The translations under genes and the position numbers were made by a program. DNA of 64,000 bases from NCBI RefSeq assembly GCF_958299795.1, contig NC_133207.1, forward strand, positions 32,710,879 through 32,774,878, in the 5' to 3' direction. The notes under the pieces are model-generated. The model was not told where the DNA came from. It did no database searches and saw only the letters and a program-made list of their open reading frames with translations. This DNA comes from Porites lutea (taxonomy: Eukaryota > Cnidaria > Anthozoa > Scleractinia > Poritidae). Numbering within the stretch: the first letter of the stretch is position 1; every line of letters starts with the position of its first letter. Below are positions 31,873-42,235 of this stretch, piece by piece.

Positions 31873-32782
31873 AGCCTCTTGTGTTGGTTATAGGTTATGC
31901 AAACAAGGTAAACATTTTCTATTTCTTACACATTTATATATAAAAGGAATCTATTTTTTATCACTTAATAGAAACTATTTATCTTTTGCTAATATATTCC
32001 TCTGTTTCTTTAACGAGTTAGACCACCTCCACCTGAAAAAAGTAACAACAAATATCAAAATAATAACTTTGCAAGAATTAGAAGATGGTCACATATAGCA
32101 GCCATGACCTGCATATACACCGGTAGCTTTCGGCTTCTCAGACACACAAACAATAGCCTTTATGTAGATATCTCCTATTTTCTTTGTTACTTGTGGGACC
32201 CTTTCACACGAGCAACAAAGGAAATAGATGATGCATCCATGCAACCTTAGAGGGGTCCTTAGACAATCATTAGCCAGAAATGCATCTGTGCTTGCAGGTT
32301 ACTATTCCCCGTAAGATTGATAATAGGGATCAAGAATAACCATCACCAGTTAACACAAAGGTTTTCTAAGAAGGAAAGTTTAAATTATCAGACTGTTCAC
32401 AACAAGGGTGGAAAGGGGGGGGGGGGGGGGGAGAGACCAGGTCTGGGAACGAGAAACAATGTTCTCACAACTTGCAAAGCGGTCACCTTACGTGGTGGTC
32501 AGCAGATAATTGCAGTGTATTTATCACAAAGAACAGTGTAAATATTTCAGAGGCGAAACCAGCAAATTGAAAAAATAATCATACCTCTTTCTTTGTTTTC
32601 TGTTAAACTGCAAAATTCGTCATGAATCTACTACTTGGAAGGAACTTATTTGAAAATCACTGTTTGCCCATTTTCAGGAATATCGCAGAAATTGTGAAAA
32701 AAATTAAGAGTTTACAAGGTTTTGGGGGACGCACGTGGCATTTTTGAGTCGCTTAACCTAACCCTAAACCCCGACTAATACA
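31873..32782. other. Spacer without recognised genes
   Basis: Short open frames only, and a G tract at 32417-32432. I see no gene or clear element. Confidence 0.35.
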
Positions 32783-33022
32783 TGGGGGGGGAGGGACTCT
32801 CTATAATGGCTTAATGGGGAGGCACCACCCAAAAGGGGTACTTTTTCAGGTCTCAGGTATATGAAAGGGTACGGAGTTCACTAGTAGAAGTATATAATAG
32901 GGTAGGAAAATCTGTCATTTTGGTCTGTAAAAAAAGCCAAAAGAGCTAACCTTATTTGGCTGCCAAAAAGTCAAGAAAACCTTCTGGTTTTGTGGGTTAT
33001 TCATTATTGAATACAGCGGTTA

Positions 33023-33293
33023 GAGTGGTTTTCGTTTGAGTGTCGTAAAACCAAAACAAAAGTAATTACTCTGGCCAATCACATAGGACACTGACAATAC
33101 ATTGAACCAATCAAAACTCGAAGTAATTACATGTGGCTGACGCAAAGCGCGGGAAAGTGCATGCGAGCGCGTCACAATTGGCTTTGGTTTTACTTCTGAT
33201 TGGATGAAAAGGTGGCGCGAATCTTTTAAGCCAATCGCATCGTGTAGAAAGTGCAAAACCAAATACTTTTCGACACTCAAATGAAAACCGCTC
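33023..33293. mobile_element. TA-flanked MITE (GAGNGGTTTTCNTTTGAGTG ends)
   Basis: The left end GAGTGGTTTTCGTTTGAGTG and right end CACTCAAATGAAAACCGCTC are inverted, bordered by TA at 33021-33022 and 33294-33295. The copy at 62.4-62.8 kb has a single TA in the same context (AGTTAAAAGGG), so the insertion point is confirmed. A TA duplication fits Tc1/mariner-type or related elements. Confidence 0.85.
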
Positions 33294-33779
33294 TAAAAGG
33301 GATGCAGAGTTCTAAACTAGATGTTTAGGGACTGGTCATAAGTACAGGGGGGGTGGGCTATGAAAAATTGGGGGTGGGTTAGTATTTTTTTAACACGTTA
33401 AAAAGGGTGGGTCGGGAAAAATAATGTACTGCATTAGGGGTGGGTCATTTTAAATTATTCACATATCACTACAAACATTAGTAAAATCTCTTTTTAACAA
33501 TAAAGCTAATTTTCCACATTAATCCAACTTTATATGACAACAGGAATTCACATAATAAATATTTTGTTTCTATTCATATACAGTCTTTAAATCTGAAGAG
33601 TGGTTACGCGGGAAACTTTTTATGGTATAAAATCTAGAACAAAGCTTTACTGTGTGTTCATAAACCTATCTTATGTTAACATCTTTTTTAATTTCTTCTA
33701 ATCATCTTTAGTCATCTTCACCATTACCATCACCCTCAGAAGTATTACCATCCTCCTCCTCCTCGTCCTCCTCCTCCTT

Positions 33780-33780
33780 C

Positions 33781-33822
<42 letters not shown>
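33780..33822. repeat. ATC microsatellite
   Basis: A run of about 14 ATC units after a CCT-rich tract, inside the PIF/Harbinger-like element 2. Confidence 0.9.
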
Positions 33823-33848
33823 CTATCATCTATAGCACTCAATACAAC

Positions 33849-33995
33849 AGACCTATTCGGCTAACTCAATGTTGTACCCAATTCAAATCTCCTGGGGATA
33901 AGATTCTTTGTGTATTGTATTGGCATTATAATGTTGCATTCACATTTAAATGATATGGAAATTTGGGTACAACATTGAGTTAGCCGAATTGGTCT
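33849..33995. mobile_element. MITE, family AGACC/GGTCT, copy 2
   Basis: Ends AGACCTATTCGGCTAACTCA and TGAGTTAGCCGAATTGGTCT, flanked by AC on both sides (33847-33848 and 33996-33997). It matches copy 1 at 364-547 over ends and core but lacks about 35 bp of the middle. Nested within the PIF/Harbinger-like element 2. Confidence 0.75.
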
Positions 33996-34394
33996 ACAGA
34001 TGACACGTTTGCTCTGATTGTTTCAATTGCATCCACTGTAAATTTACCTTTACTTATTAATAGTTTTAACCACCTACCATCTCTCTTTGTTAAGCTGTTA
34101 AGGCCTATCACACTACAATGATTGAAGGTTATAACTTCACCATAAGATGATGAATGACTGATTGCGGAGAACACTCTCTTACAATTTTTCTCTGCTCTTT
34201 CACAGCCTCGCGTCCTAGCTTTTGCTTTATTTTCTTTCACTCTTCTCTTTTTATATACGAATGTTTCTTTTGCAAAAGGATACATTCTCTTGTGTTTTTC
34301 TTTTTGGGCCTCTGCCCTCATCAAAGTCTTGTCAAATTAATGTTACTTCGCAATTCTCAGGGTGCAAACAAAGTCAGTTTTACAGCTTGCCATT

Positions 34395-34572
34395 CGAGCA
34401 AGCTGTAACTAGCATGTACTAGCCCGAAAGTCATTTCAACTAGCCCGAAAAAAATTTGATGAGCAGGATTGATTACAGTTCTTCTGTTATTCGAATTCCT
34501 AAAAAAATCTCACTTGCCCATTGGGCAAGTTAAAAACAGAATTCACTAGCCCCGGGCTATTGGACACTACTT
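34395..34572. repeat. Inserted repeat with ACTTGCCCATTGGGCAAGT palindrome
   Basis: A 19-bp near-perfect palindrome at 34511-34529 within a segment bounded by CTAGCCCG-type motifs (34428, 34440) and CTAGCCCCGGGCTATTGGAC at its right. It interrupts the coding remnants of the host element. The borders are approximate. Confidence 0.5.
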
Positions 34573-35414
34573 TCTTTGCATGCTGAATTCCGCAATCATT
34601 CCCAACCATTTTTCATTGAAGCGTTGCCCACACTCTTGCCCACTGATGATTTTCCCCGACTTTTTAGTGAACCGCTGGGCATTCTCTGTCTGGATACTAC
34701 TCTTCAGCTTCTCAGATTTCTCTTTCAAATCCTGAAGTTTTTTAATCTTGTGATTAATTGCTTGGCGGTCAGTAGGCTTTAAGGGTTCCTCTTCTGAATC
34801 ACCTTAAAGTGGTAAGCCAATGTTCCCTAATGTACCTATCCACATCAGTGTTACTGGTTTGGTTGGGGGGTGGGTCACTAGTTTTTTCTGTGCCACTCCA
34901 GGGGTGGGCCACCCAAATTTTGTCAAATAACTCGGGGGTGGGCCACTGAAAACCAGTATTTTAAAAAAAATTTTTCATAGCCCACCCCCCCCCCCCCCCT
35001 GTACTTTATGACCAATCCCTTAGGGGTATCATTTGTGAATGTGATGCATATGAAAGGGGTACCTTTTCAATTAAATAAGATATATAAAAGGGTAAGAGAT
35101 TGGACCTCCGGGCAGAGCCTTCCTGTACAAAACTCTTTTGGTTACCCTTCTAGGGGATTCAGCTTCGTGTACCCCCCGGTAAATAAAGGTTTGCACACGC
35201 GGGAAAATGACGTGGAAGAATTTTTTCCGGTTATAGCATTTTGAAAACGCAAAGTTTCAAGAGTTTGACATTGTGTTCCACTTCTAAATTTGTTCATTCG
35301 ACTTGTTTTGATTGCCCAACGTCCCCCAGGGCTATCGCTAGCGCCTGAAACTAATTATATAAACTCTCGTGACGTGATTTATGCTTACCAATAAAGTTCC
35401 CTCTCATGAACGAG

Positions 35415-35963
35415 TCAGTACTCGAGTGTGGAAGGCTGCTGAAAATCACCAGGTTGTTCTTCTTGAGGTATTTTTTGCTCTGCGTGCCGTCTTGGTGCTC
35501 GGCGATAGAGGATGAAGTAGTAAACACCTTCAAAAAAGAATAGTCCTGATGAAATGAAACCGCAAATCCCCGCAGCCTCCAAAGTGCGAACCTTAAAGTC
35601 TGAGCCTCTTGCAAACACGATTCCAGAACCGATCAGCAGGGTCAAGAAAGCCAAAAAGCAGAACACCACGCCAAGAATGGGATGTCTCAGGGCTGGAGGT
35701 AGCTTCTCAAGTAGATGAGTCGTGCCAAGGATGATGTACAATACCATAAAAACGAACAAAGTTGTGGCGACGAAGATCAGGAACTCGTACTCTGGTTTGT
35801 CGGTGAAGGGAAAAGCGGCACAAATGACGAAGGTTAGAAACGTCATGATTGCTTCAATGAGCTTTAGCCATCCCTCCTTTGTGGTTACGATCCAGAGAAT
35901 ATCACAGCAACTGCAACTACAACAACGAGTTTGTGTCGTGGACGTTGTCTGATCATCCTCCAT
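35415..35963 (-). CDS. MARVEL-type four-transmembrane protein 2, intronless
   Basis: An uninterrupted 182-residue frame from the ATG at 35963 (MEDDQTT). An N-terminal CCSCSCC cluster (about residues 14-20) is a likely palmitoylation site just before the first helix. Four hydrophobic segments fall at about residues 32-52, 59-80, 95-118 and 128-152, with KEGWLKLIEA leading into helix 1 and a polar, Glu/Gln-rich tail ending STLEY, the layout of CMTM/PLP2/plasmolipin proteins. Such proteins act in membrane traffic and receptor display; the role here is inference. It resembles the gene at 1347-1904 in size, topology and lack of introns but is clearly diverged from it, and it lacks the PPxY motif. 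Confidence 0.8.
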   Translation of the reverse strand: MEDDQTTSTTQTRCCSCSCCDILWIVTTKEGWLKLIEAIMTFLTFVICAAFPFTDKPEYEFLIFVATTLFVFMVLYIILGTTHLLEKLPPALRHPILGVVFCFLAFLTLLIGSGIVFARGSDFKVRTLEAAGICGFISSGLFFFEGVYYFILYRRAPRRHAEQKIPQEEQPGDFQQPSTLEY

Positions 35964-36099
35964 GTTGGATTATGGCACGCCTGTCAAGGAAGGGTCTCAT
36001 GTACGAAAGCCGAGGAATGGTCTATAACCCGCACGTGGGTGACTATATGGAAAGGAATGGTGGACTGACGGACTGACGGAATAGCGGAATAAATTAAAA

Positions 36100-36285
36100 T
36101 TACAATGTACTTAATAGTTACATAGGTTTTTTATATTTGTATATGCATAATTCACATTTTATCTTGTTTTGTATATTTAGTTTGTCGAGCGTTTTTAACA
36201 TGAGCCTCTGGCTCGGAAGATTGTGCAAGCACTTCCCACGTCTTGGACATTAAATAAATTGTTCTATTCTGTTCTATTCTGGGTT
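36100..36285 (+). repeat. Probable LINE 3' untranslated end
   Basis: GAGCCTCTGGCTCGGAAGATT..GCACTTCCCACGTCTTGGAC then ATTAAATAAATTG and two TTCTATTCTG units resemble the 3' end and simple-repeat tail of a LINE. No coding part is present, so the call is tentative. Confidence 0.4.
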
Positions 36286-36439
36286 GTTCGGTTAATCTAC
36301 CGGATGCAATATTTATTCAAAACCCAGCGAATCGAAGAGAAGGATAACTGACGCCAAGTAGCTCCTGGTAACGCTCAATTTCCCTCTTCAGCTCTTTAAG
36401 GTACGGAAGCCCAGGGGGGGCCACTTAGTGATGTCCCTT

Positions 36440-37010
36440 TTTTTTTCACTTTTCCATTTTTGTTTTTAACGTTTTGCTTTTTACTTTGCTTTTCGGCTGT
36501 GATTTCCTTTTTTATTTTTTACTGCGCTTTTCACAAACATGCGAAGTCTAAAGGTCAAAAGCCGCGTTCATAATAGCGTTTTTCGCTGCTGTCAATCATA
36601 ATTACGATCACAAGAAACGAACCTTGAAACACAGAAACACACAAAACGGATCCAAATCCACCAATCACAAATCACAAACCATGACCCTTTAAACCCGTTA
36701 AAGTAAAGTTTTGTTTCCTAAGAGGTCCGTTAAGATGATTGACGGCAGCGAAAAACGCAATCGTCAGTTGGCTTTTGAACTTCAGAATTCGCATGTTTAT
36801 GAAAAGCGCAGTAACGTTTTGATTTCACTTCGCTATTTTGCCATTCGGTTTTTATTTTTTACTTTTCCCTTTTTATTTCTAACTTTTTTATTTTTACCCA
36901 TCTATTTCGTTTTACTTTTCAGTTTTGCTTTGACTTCTCTAACTTCGTGTTTTTTTTTTTCATATATGCCTTAAATTCTTATTTTCAGTTTTGTTTTGGC
37001 TTTTAAATCA
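36440..37010. repeat. T-rich low-complexity tract split by a MITE
   Basis: TTTTTATTTTT / TTTTGCTTTTTAC-type units on both sides of a MITE at 36519-36814. It is of the same kind as the tract at 9480-9745. Confidence 0.6.
36519..36814. mobile_element. MITE, TTACTGCGCTTTTCA family, copy 2
   Basis: Ends TTACTGCGCTTTTCACAAAC and TGAAAAGCGCAGTAA (diverged to ATGAAAAGCGCAGTAA), with the inner inverted pair around TTTTCGCTG.CGTCAATCAT. It is longer than copy 1 (26265-26433) by extra central sequence. Non-coding. Confidence 0.75.
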
Positions 37011-37147
37011 TGTAATGAAAACCAAAACCTAAACCTAACAAGACGCTATGGAGCGTACACTTCGGCGTCGTGGTTGAGGAACTGATTAATTGTAAATGCG
37101 GAGGAATAGTAAGAAATGAAATATGGTAAGAGCAAGGTGTTAATTTG

Positions 37148-37331
37148 TGAAATTATGGGATTTGTCAGGATATTCTGAAAAGAGCAACATCCAAGAGGCC
37201 TACTTGACAAAAACTAGCATTTCCGGACAAATTGTCTCTGAGATATTAGCCCAGTTATGCTCTAATGACTCCATGAATCCTTCTAAATTTGACTTGGGTC
37301 TAAACGTTTAGACCTAAGTCAAATATGAGGT
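37148..37331. repeat. Repeat with palindrome, copy 2
   Basis: Matches 19032-19235. The palindromic part (37278-37331) is the better preserved of the two, with GGGTCTAAACGTTTAGACC perfect at its centre and AAATTTGACTT / AAGTCAAAT outside it. Confidence 0.7.
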
Positions 37332-37530
37332 TACTGGCGGTGAATAACAAGTCTAACAAAACAAACAGTGAAAAAATAATTCTCTATTTTTCTTAGTCAC
37401 ATCAGGCTTCAAAAACAGTATAGCAGTCTCATGTACTGATTAAAGATATGTAAGGCATGGGTAAGGAGTCAATTACGTTGAGCATGGAATTGGCTGTTAC
37501 GAGTTCGAATGTTTTGAGGATAATTATTCC

Positions 37531-38301
37531 GGTCAGTGTAAAACGCAGACTGCGGACCAGGGGTAAAATGCAGATAGAGTGTAAAATGCAGACTGCAGAC
37601 TGAGAGTAAAACGCAGGCTGGGTGCAAAATGCAGAATGAAGATTGTAGACTTCACAAACAATTGTGCTCCTTCTTCTCCAAATAGCTAGCTGGTATCAGT
37701 TACACACCTCGCTTCCTAGTCGAAGTTAGTACATTGCATATTCGCCAAGAGTTCAAGGAACATCCAAACAGCTAAAGTCTGCGTACCTTGATTTTCAATC
37801 CTTTCATAGAAGGTCATCCAAATTTCCTGCAGAACATCTTCTTTTGTTGTTGGAATGATTTACTCTCTTTTTTGTCGCCATAATTGTTTTGAATTCTTTC
37901 TGTACAGTATTTTGGGTCAGCAGCTTTTATTTAAGCGTAAACATCGTGGTGTTGTACCAATTCATGGTCACGCCTATCGAAAAAGATGAAGGGTGAGGTC
38001 TCTCGGACGGAAAAAGGTTCAAGATTGCGATTACTAGTATGTTTTCGGATCGTGAAGAGGTTCCTCAGAAGAAAGGAATGGATTTGTGAAAGCAGATGTC
38101 AAGTAAGTGTTCATTTACATGTATTTGCGGGATTGTTTTGCCCTTAAACCCTTCCGCGACTACAGTTTATGCTCGGTCTGCATTTTACCCCAACCTGCAT
38201 TTTACTCTGAGTCTGCAGTCTGCATTTTACACTCAGTCTGCATTTTACCCCTGGTCCGCAGTCTGCAGTCTGCTGTCCGCAGTCTGCGTTTTACACTGAC
38301 C
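37531..38301. mobile_element. Element with tandem-repeat termini and 11-bp target duplication
   Basis: Begins GGTCAGTGTAAAACGCAGAC and ends GTCTGCGTTTTACACTGACC. Each end is a short array of GTAAAA(C/T)GCAGACTG units in inverted orientation. GATAATTATTC stands on both sides (37519-37529 and 38302-38312; one extra C at the left). The inner 400 bp hold no intact gene. A duplication of 9-11 bp suggests a Mutator-like superfamily. Confidence 0.75.
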
Positions 38302-38314
38302 GATAATTATTCAC

Positions 38315-38965
38315 TGACTATCAGCACGCAGGAATGTCGGATTAACACAAGGAAGTTTAATACCAAAGGAACATAGCCTTTTCAGAACTTTAAATCACAG
38401 CATCCGCCAACACAAACTTGATTTGAACTTAACTACAACTGAACAGCCTCTACCAATAAGAACAAACTCTCACTTGAACTTCAGATATCTTACGGCTTCC
38501 GCCAACTTGTAAACACAGAAATTGAAAACCGACCTTCGTCACACTTGACTAAACACAACAGTCCAGCTCGTGGGAAAAAAACTTAGTTCGTCAAAAGACC
38601 TCGCTTGGAACTTGTATACCGTTTGACAAAAGGTTCTAGAAAATACTAAATGGGCGAATAGTAGTAGCTTTTCGACATATTTTATGATTTCAGTAACTGA
38701 TGCAAATCTGCTGACTCATGCTGAATGTAAACATGCCCTAATTAATTATTCAGGAATAATCCAAAAAAGTAGAGAACGTTCGAGAAAGTCACGCAACGCA
38801 TGAAAGCAATTTTACTACGTAACACTCAACAAAGACAAAATGTCTTTGTGCAGCATTTTGTAACTTTAAATTCATCATAAAGCAGTTCGAAAGGAGGGCT
38901 CACTCGTGAAATGTTTTTCAACACTCGAAGAGAAATTTCGTGTCTCTGTGCGGCCACGTAATATC
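38315..38965. other. Spacer without recognised genes
   Basis: No coding signal or clear repeat structure seen. Confidence 0.3.
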
Positions 38966-38969
38966 CTCT

Positions 38970-39410
38970 ATTTATTCCTCGAGTAAATTAAAGACTAAAC
39001 TCGAAATGATCTCAAGATATCACAAAGTAGTCCGGTTTCATTTCGTAAAATAGCCGAAACAAGTCGAAAAGTCGCGAACTTGCACGCCCAATCTTGTCCC
39101 GAAACTAGTGCATATTAAATTTCGTAACTATTTTTCATATCCCCGAACTACCTTGGGTCGCAGCAGCGCAATCGGCTAAGCCCTCAACTTAGAGGCTCCT
39201 CTGACCTGACGGGTCACACAGGTGAGTCGGTTCAAACCCCGGGGAAGCCAAAATAATAATTCTTTCTTCCTCGAAAAAGTTAAAGAATAAATCAAAGAAA
39301 TCGAAGTGATCTCGAGATATCTCGAACTAACTAGGCTCTCACTTCGTCAAATAGCCGAATAAAACCGAAAACCTACAGACTTTGCATGCCCAATCTTGTC
39401 AAAAAATGGT
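38970..39410 (+). mobile_element. tRNA-derived SINE-like array (tail, head, tail)
   Basis: Two diverged direct repeats (about 38985-39115 and 39285-39412: GA.ATGATCTC.AGATATC, ..TCGTNAAATAGCCGAA, GC.CGCCCAATCTTGTC) surround a tRNA-like head at 39164-39243. The head holds GCGCAATCGGCTAAG (box A-like), a CTC/GAG anticodon-stem pair, a long variable part and GGTTCAAACCCC (box B). It looks like two SINE copies in tandem with the first head lost, or a dimeric SINE. It is not an intact tRNA gene. Confidence 0.55.
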
Positions 39411-39411
39411 A

Positions 39412-40225
39412 ACTTTGATACATTCCTGAGCGTCGCGAATCCTTTACTTCGCACTCCGCCGAAGTAATTATAAACATTTAAAAAAACGAAAGCCAAAAAA
39501 GCAAAAGCCAAAACAAAAACCGACAAAGTAGACCATCATGCTTTGCTGGAGGATCAATACAGCGGATAAAAGTGACCATTCGGCGGATTGTGGCTTTGTT
39601 GATGATGATGTTAGCCAAGGTAAAGTTTCTGATTTTACCTCCATTGATTGCTCTGGATCGTAATTGTATCTATTTTCAATGTATCTTTTAATTCTTCCTT
39701 TAAAGCTATAGAAACTGCGTTAATCGACTGGAGAAGAAAATCCAAGCCCCATACTCACAGAATATGGTCAACCTCTTTTCGTTTGGTTGTCACGTGATTG
39801 ACCGAGCATACGTACCTACGTACGTACACGTCTACAGATTGTACGGGTGGGGTAGAGGAGACTATGAAAAGGAAGGGAGGGATGTCTCAGGCGTGTCTTG
39901 GCAAATCCACATCTTTTATATTGGACATTCACAATATGTCAATTGACAGCTGTCTAAACAGGATAGCCACTGACCAGTATCACATGACCACATCACGGGC
40001 TCATGTGTCAACTCATAGAGGTGACGTGATTTATTCCGCTGACCAGTTAATTGTTTTCCTAGATCGCCATCAATGTTCAATCTCATACGTTCTAGCTAGT
40101 TTGGGAGCACAGCTGATAATGCACACATATTGGACATCAAAGTTGTGATCAGGAAGGAGTCATAAACTCGTGAGCGCGGCTGTCCAATGTGTTTGGCCAT
40201 CGTGACGTCACAGATATGTAACACA
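39412..40225. other. Spacer without recognised genes
   Basis: The open frames at 39764-39946 and 39798-40148 lack recognisable domains. A CGTGACGTCAC core like the one near 2090 occurs at 40200-40210. Confidence 0.35.
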
Positions 40226-40227
40226 TT

Positions 40228-40360
40228 TTATGTAGTGAAAATGAAGAAATGATCGTCGCAGTGAACGCAATTTATGCAATTGCGTAAAGAAGCCTGAAAA
40301 AAATTCATGACTTCAACGGGGTTTGAACCTGTGACCTCGCGATTACCGGTGCGATGCTCT

Positions 40361-40392
<32 letters not shown>

Positions 40393-40480
40393 TCAATTGT
40401 GGGTTCATATGTTCCCGTGAAAGAAATGAGTGTTAATGATATATGAAATAAATCATATATGAACCGCGGAAATAAAATGA
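40228..40480 (-). mobile_element. tRNA-derived SINE, minus copy
   Basis: The head at 40311-40380 reads on the minus strand GGCTTCATAGCTCAGTTGG..GAGC, ..ACCGGTAATCGCGAGG, GGTTCAAACCCCGTTGAAG: acceptor stem, box A and box B of a tRNA. The anticodon stem does not pair cleanly, so it is a SINE head and not a functional tRNA. The tail follows with CCTGAA(T)nTTCAGGCTTC and ATTGCATAAATTGCGTTCACTGC. Confidence 0.7.
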
Positions 40481-40785
40481 AAATGAAGAAATGATCGTCG
40501 CAGTGCACGCAATTTATGCAATTATTTAGTATATCATTAACACTCATTTCTTTCACGGGAACATATGAACCCACAATTGACCTGGCTTCATAGCTCAGAT
40601 GGTAGAGCATCCCACCGGTAATCGCAAGGTCACGGGCCGTAACCTCGTTGAGGTCTTGAATTTTTTTTTTCAGGCTTCTTTACGCAGTTGCATAAATTGT
40701 ATTCACTGCGACGATTATTTCTTCATTTTCATTTTATTTCCGCAGTTCATATATGATTTATTTCATAATATCATTATCACATTTT
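40481..40785 (+). mobile_element. tRNA-derived SINE, plus copy, head-to-head with the minus copy
   Basis: The same unit in the opposite orientation: leader with TTTCACGGGAACATATGAAC, head at 40584-40655 (GGCTTCATAGCTCAGATGG..), a poly-T hairpin loop and the tail CAGGCTTCTTTACGCAG..CATAAATTG..TTCACTGCGACGA. Together with the minus copy it forms an inverted pair of about 550 bp. Confidence 0.7.
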
Positions 40786-40858
40786 ATGTGGGTTACAGAA
40801 AAGATAGGTTTTTTCCCCCATACAAATCCTTATATTCCTAATGTTACCCAACAATGCC

Positions 40859-41085
40859 CAGGGGCGTAGCCAGCTTTTCGACCATGTGTCGGCCTGGCTG
40901 ACTTTCATTTTCACATATCCTGAAAATTGCACGCATAACTAGTCTGACCAAACACTTTGACCTCTTGAGCTTTCTAGCTCACCCCAACAACGCATAATTC
41001 ATTAAAAGCGATAGAGAGTGATCAAACCAAAACTTTTTAGGTCCGGGCCTACAGGTCAATTGGCTGTGGGCTGGCTACGCCCCTG
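40859..41085. mobile_element. hAT5-like MITE (CAGGGGCGTAGCCAGC ends)
   Basis: Left CAGGGGCGTAGCCAGC, right GGCTGGCTACGCCCCTG. ATGCC flanks both sides (40854-40858 and 41086-41090), a 5-bp duplication. This end is widespread among animal hAT-type non-autonomous elements. Confidence 0.85.
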
Positions 41086-41369
41086 ATGCCAATGCTCGCA
41101 AATGCTCATTTTTCGAGCTTGGGTTACCTGTGGTTGCTCCTGATGGAAAGGATGCACATGAACTAAAAATTGAAAAAAGAGTAGAGAGTAAAACGAGAGT
41201 AGCTCAAAAGTGGTGATCAAGGAGTCTTATCTTCCACCGAGTAATCCTAGTCGCATCGATGTGAAACGGATTTACCCTGAGGGAGAAATTGGAGCACAGT
41301 TGAGCCTCCATGTGCGACCACCTCCCTTCAGCGACCACCTATCCAAAACACCAAAACCTACTCAGTTAA

Positions 41370-42235
41370 AGTCTTACAGTTGGAATCTTTCCTGTAAGTG
41401 ACTGCCACCACTAATTGGGGCTGACGGTTTAATGATTTTGCAATGCATCAACATCAACAGCATCAACATCACAGTTGGTCTTAAAGGTGTCGTATAATTG
41501 TGTGTCGTCAGCAAAGAAGTGGTACTGTAGATTATGAGACTTAACGATGTCAGCCACAGGCGCGGTGTATTATACATAAAGTAGGGGGCCCCAAGACCCA
41601 CCCTCGAGGACCCTACCATTGACACCAAATCGGTCTATACTCTAGATAACAGAACAGAATGGTCTACAGTATCGAAAGCCGCAGAAAGATCTAATAATAA
41701 AAAACGCCTAGATTAGCTTAGCTACCCGCGGGCAAGTTATAATTGTACTTTTACCTGAAAACACAATAAAAAATGTAAGTACTGTATGTATGTATGTACG
41801 TATGGTTACTGTCAATGGCACAAAGAATGTCATTCTGCGCTCTTACAAGAGCAGTCTCAGTAGAGTGATAGAGTTTGTAAGCTGACTGGAACCATTCATT
41901 TAGGTGGTGGGTATAAACACAGGCTATTAACTGTACTGCCACCGCCTTTTCAATGACTTCGGACACCATTTTCAAATTCGAGTTCGGACGAAAATAAAAA
42001 AAAGAGAAGTTCGTAAAATCAGCATCAGGTTTCTTTATGGCTGGTAGGAGCTCAGCAATCTTGAGTGCATCAGGCATGGTTCCAGAAGAGAGTGATAAAA
42101 TAAACATTTTCGTTATTACTGGCAACAGTATATCTAAACAGTTCTTCATTACTGAGGTGGGTAAAGGACCAAGATTGCACGACTTAAGCGCTGACTTTTC
42201 AGTACATTCTTTAAATTGGAAACCGTCCAGTGGAA
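41370..42235 (-). mobile_element. L2/CR1-like LINE reverse transcriptase fragment
   Basis: On the minus strand 42235-41780 encodes CNLGPLPTSVMKNCLDILL, PDALKIAELLP, IEKAVAVQL and FQSAYKLYHSTETALVRAQN, the N-terminal half of an L2/CR1-type reverse transcriptase. Lower down (41630-41450) GLGAPYFMY and a FADDTQLY-like stretch mark a later part, so an internal deletion and stops are present. Old non-functional copy. Confidence 0.75.

Larger units (their letters stand above)
33328..35019. mobile_element. PIF/Harbinger-like element 2 (1692 bp) with antisense coding remnants
   Basis: Inverted ends GGGACTGGTCATAAGTACAGG and CCTGTACTTTATGACCAATCCC (given in part) continue through a G/C tract into a GTGGGCTATGAAAAA block. 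TTA flanks both ends (33325-33327 and 35020-35022). The minus strand encodes a basic frame at 33980-34324 with YPFAKETFVYKKRR and, at 34575-34790, a helical frame with INHKIKKLQDLKEKSEKL. I do not recognise either. No DDE domain is seen. It carries a MITE (33849-33995), an ATC microsatellite and an ACTTGCCC palindromic insert near 34395-34570. Confidence 0.75.
32783..35172. mobile_element. Old dispersed repeat split by two insertions (uninterrupted copy at 62412-62818)
   Basis: Outer parts 32783-33022, 33294-33327 and 35020-35172 align in order with the minus strand of 62412-62818: CAGGTATATGAAAGGGTA, TTCTGGTTTTGTG..TTATTCAT, AAAAGGGATGCAGAGTTCTAAACTAG, GAAAGGGGTACC, then TATATAAAAGGGTAAG.G.TTGGACCTC.GGGCAGAGCCT. 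The two gaps are exactly the TA-flanked MITE and the PIF/Harbinger-like element below. Non-coding; superfamily not known. Confidence 0.8.

Noticed and set aside
40311-40380. Functional tRNA gene
   Set aside because: Box A and box B are good, but the anticodon stem pairs badly and a SINE leader and tail surround it. The same holds for 40584-40655, 39164-39243 and 43731-43800.
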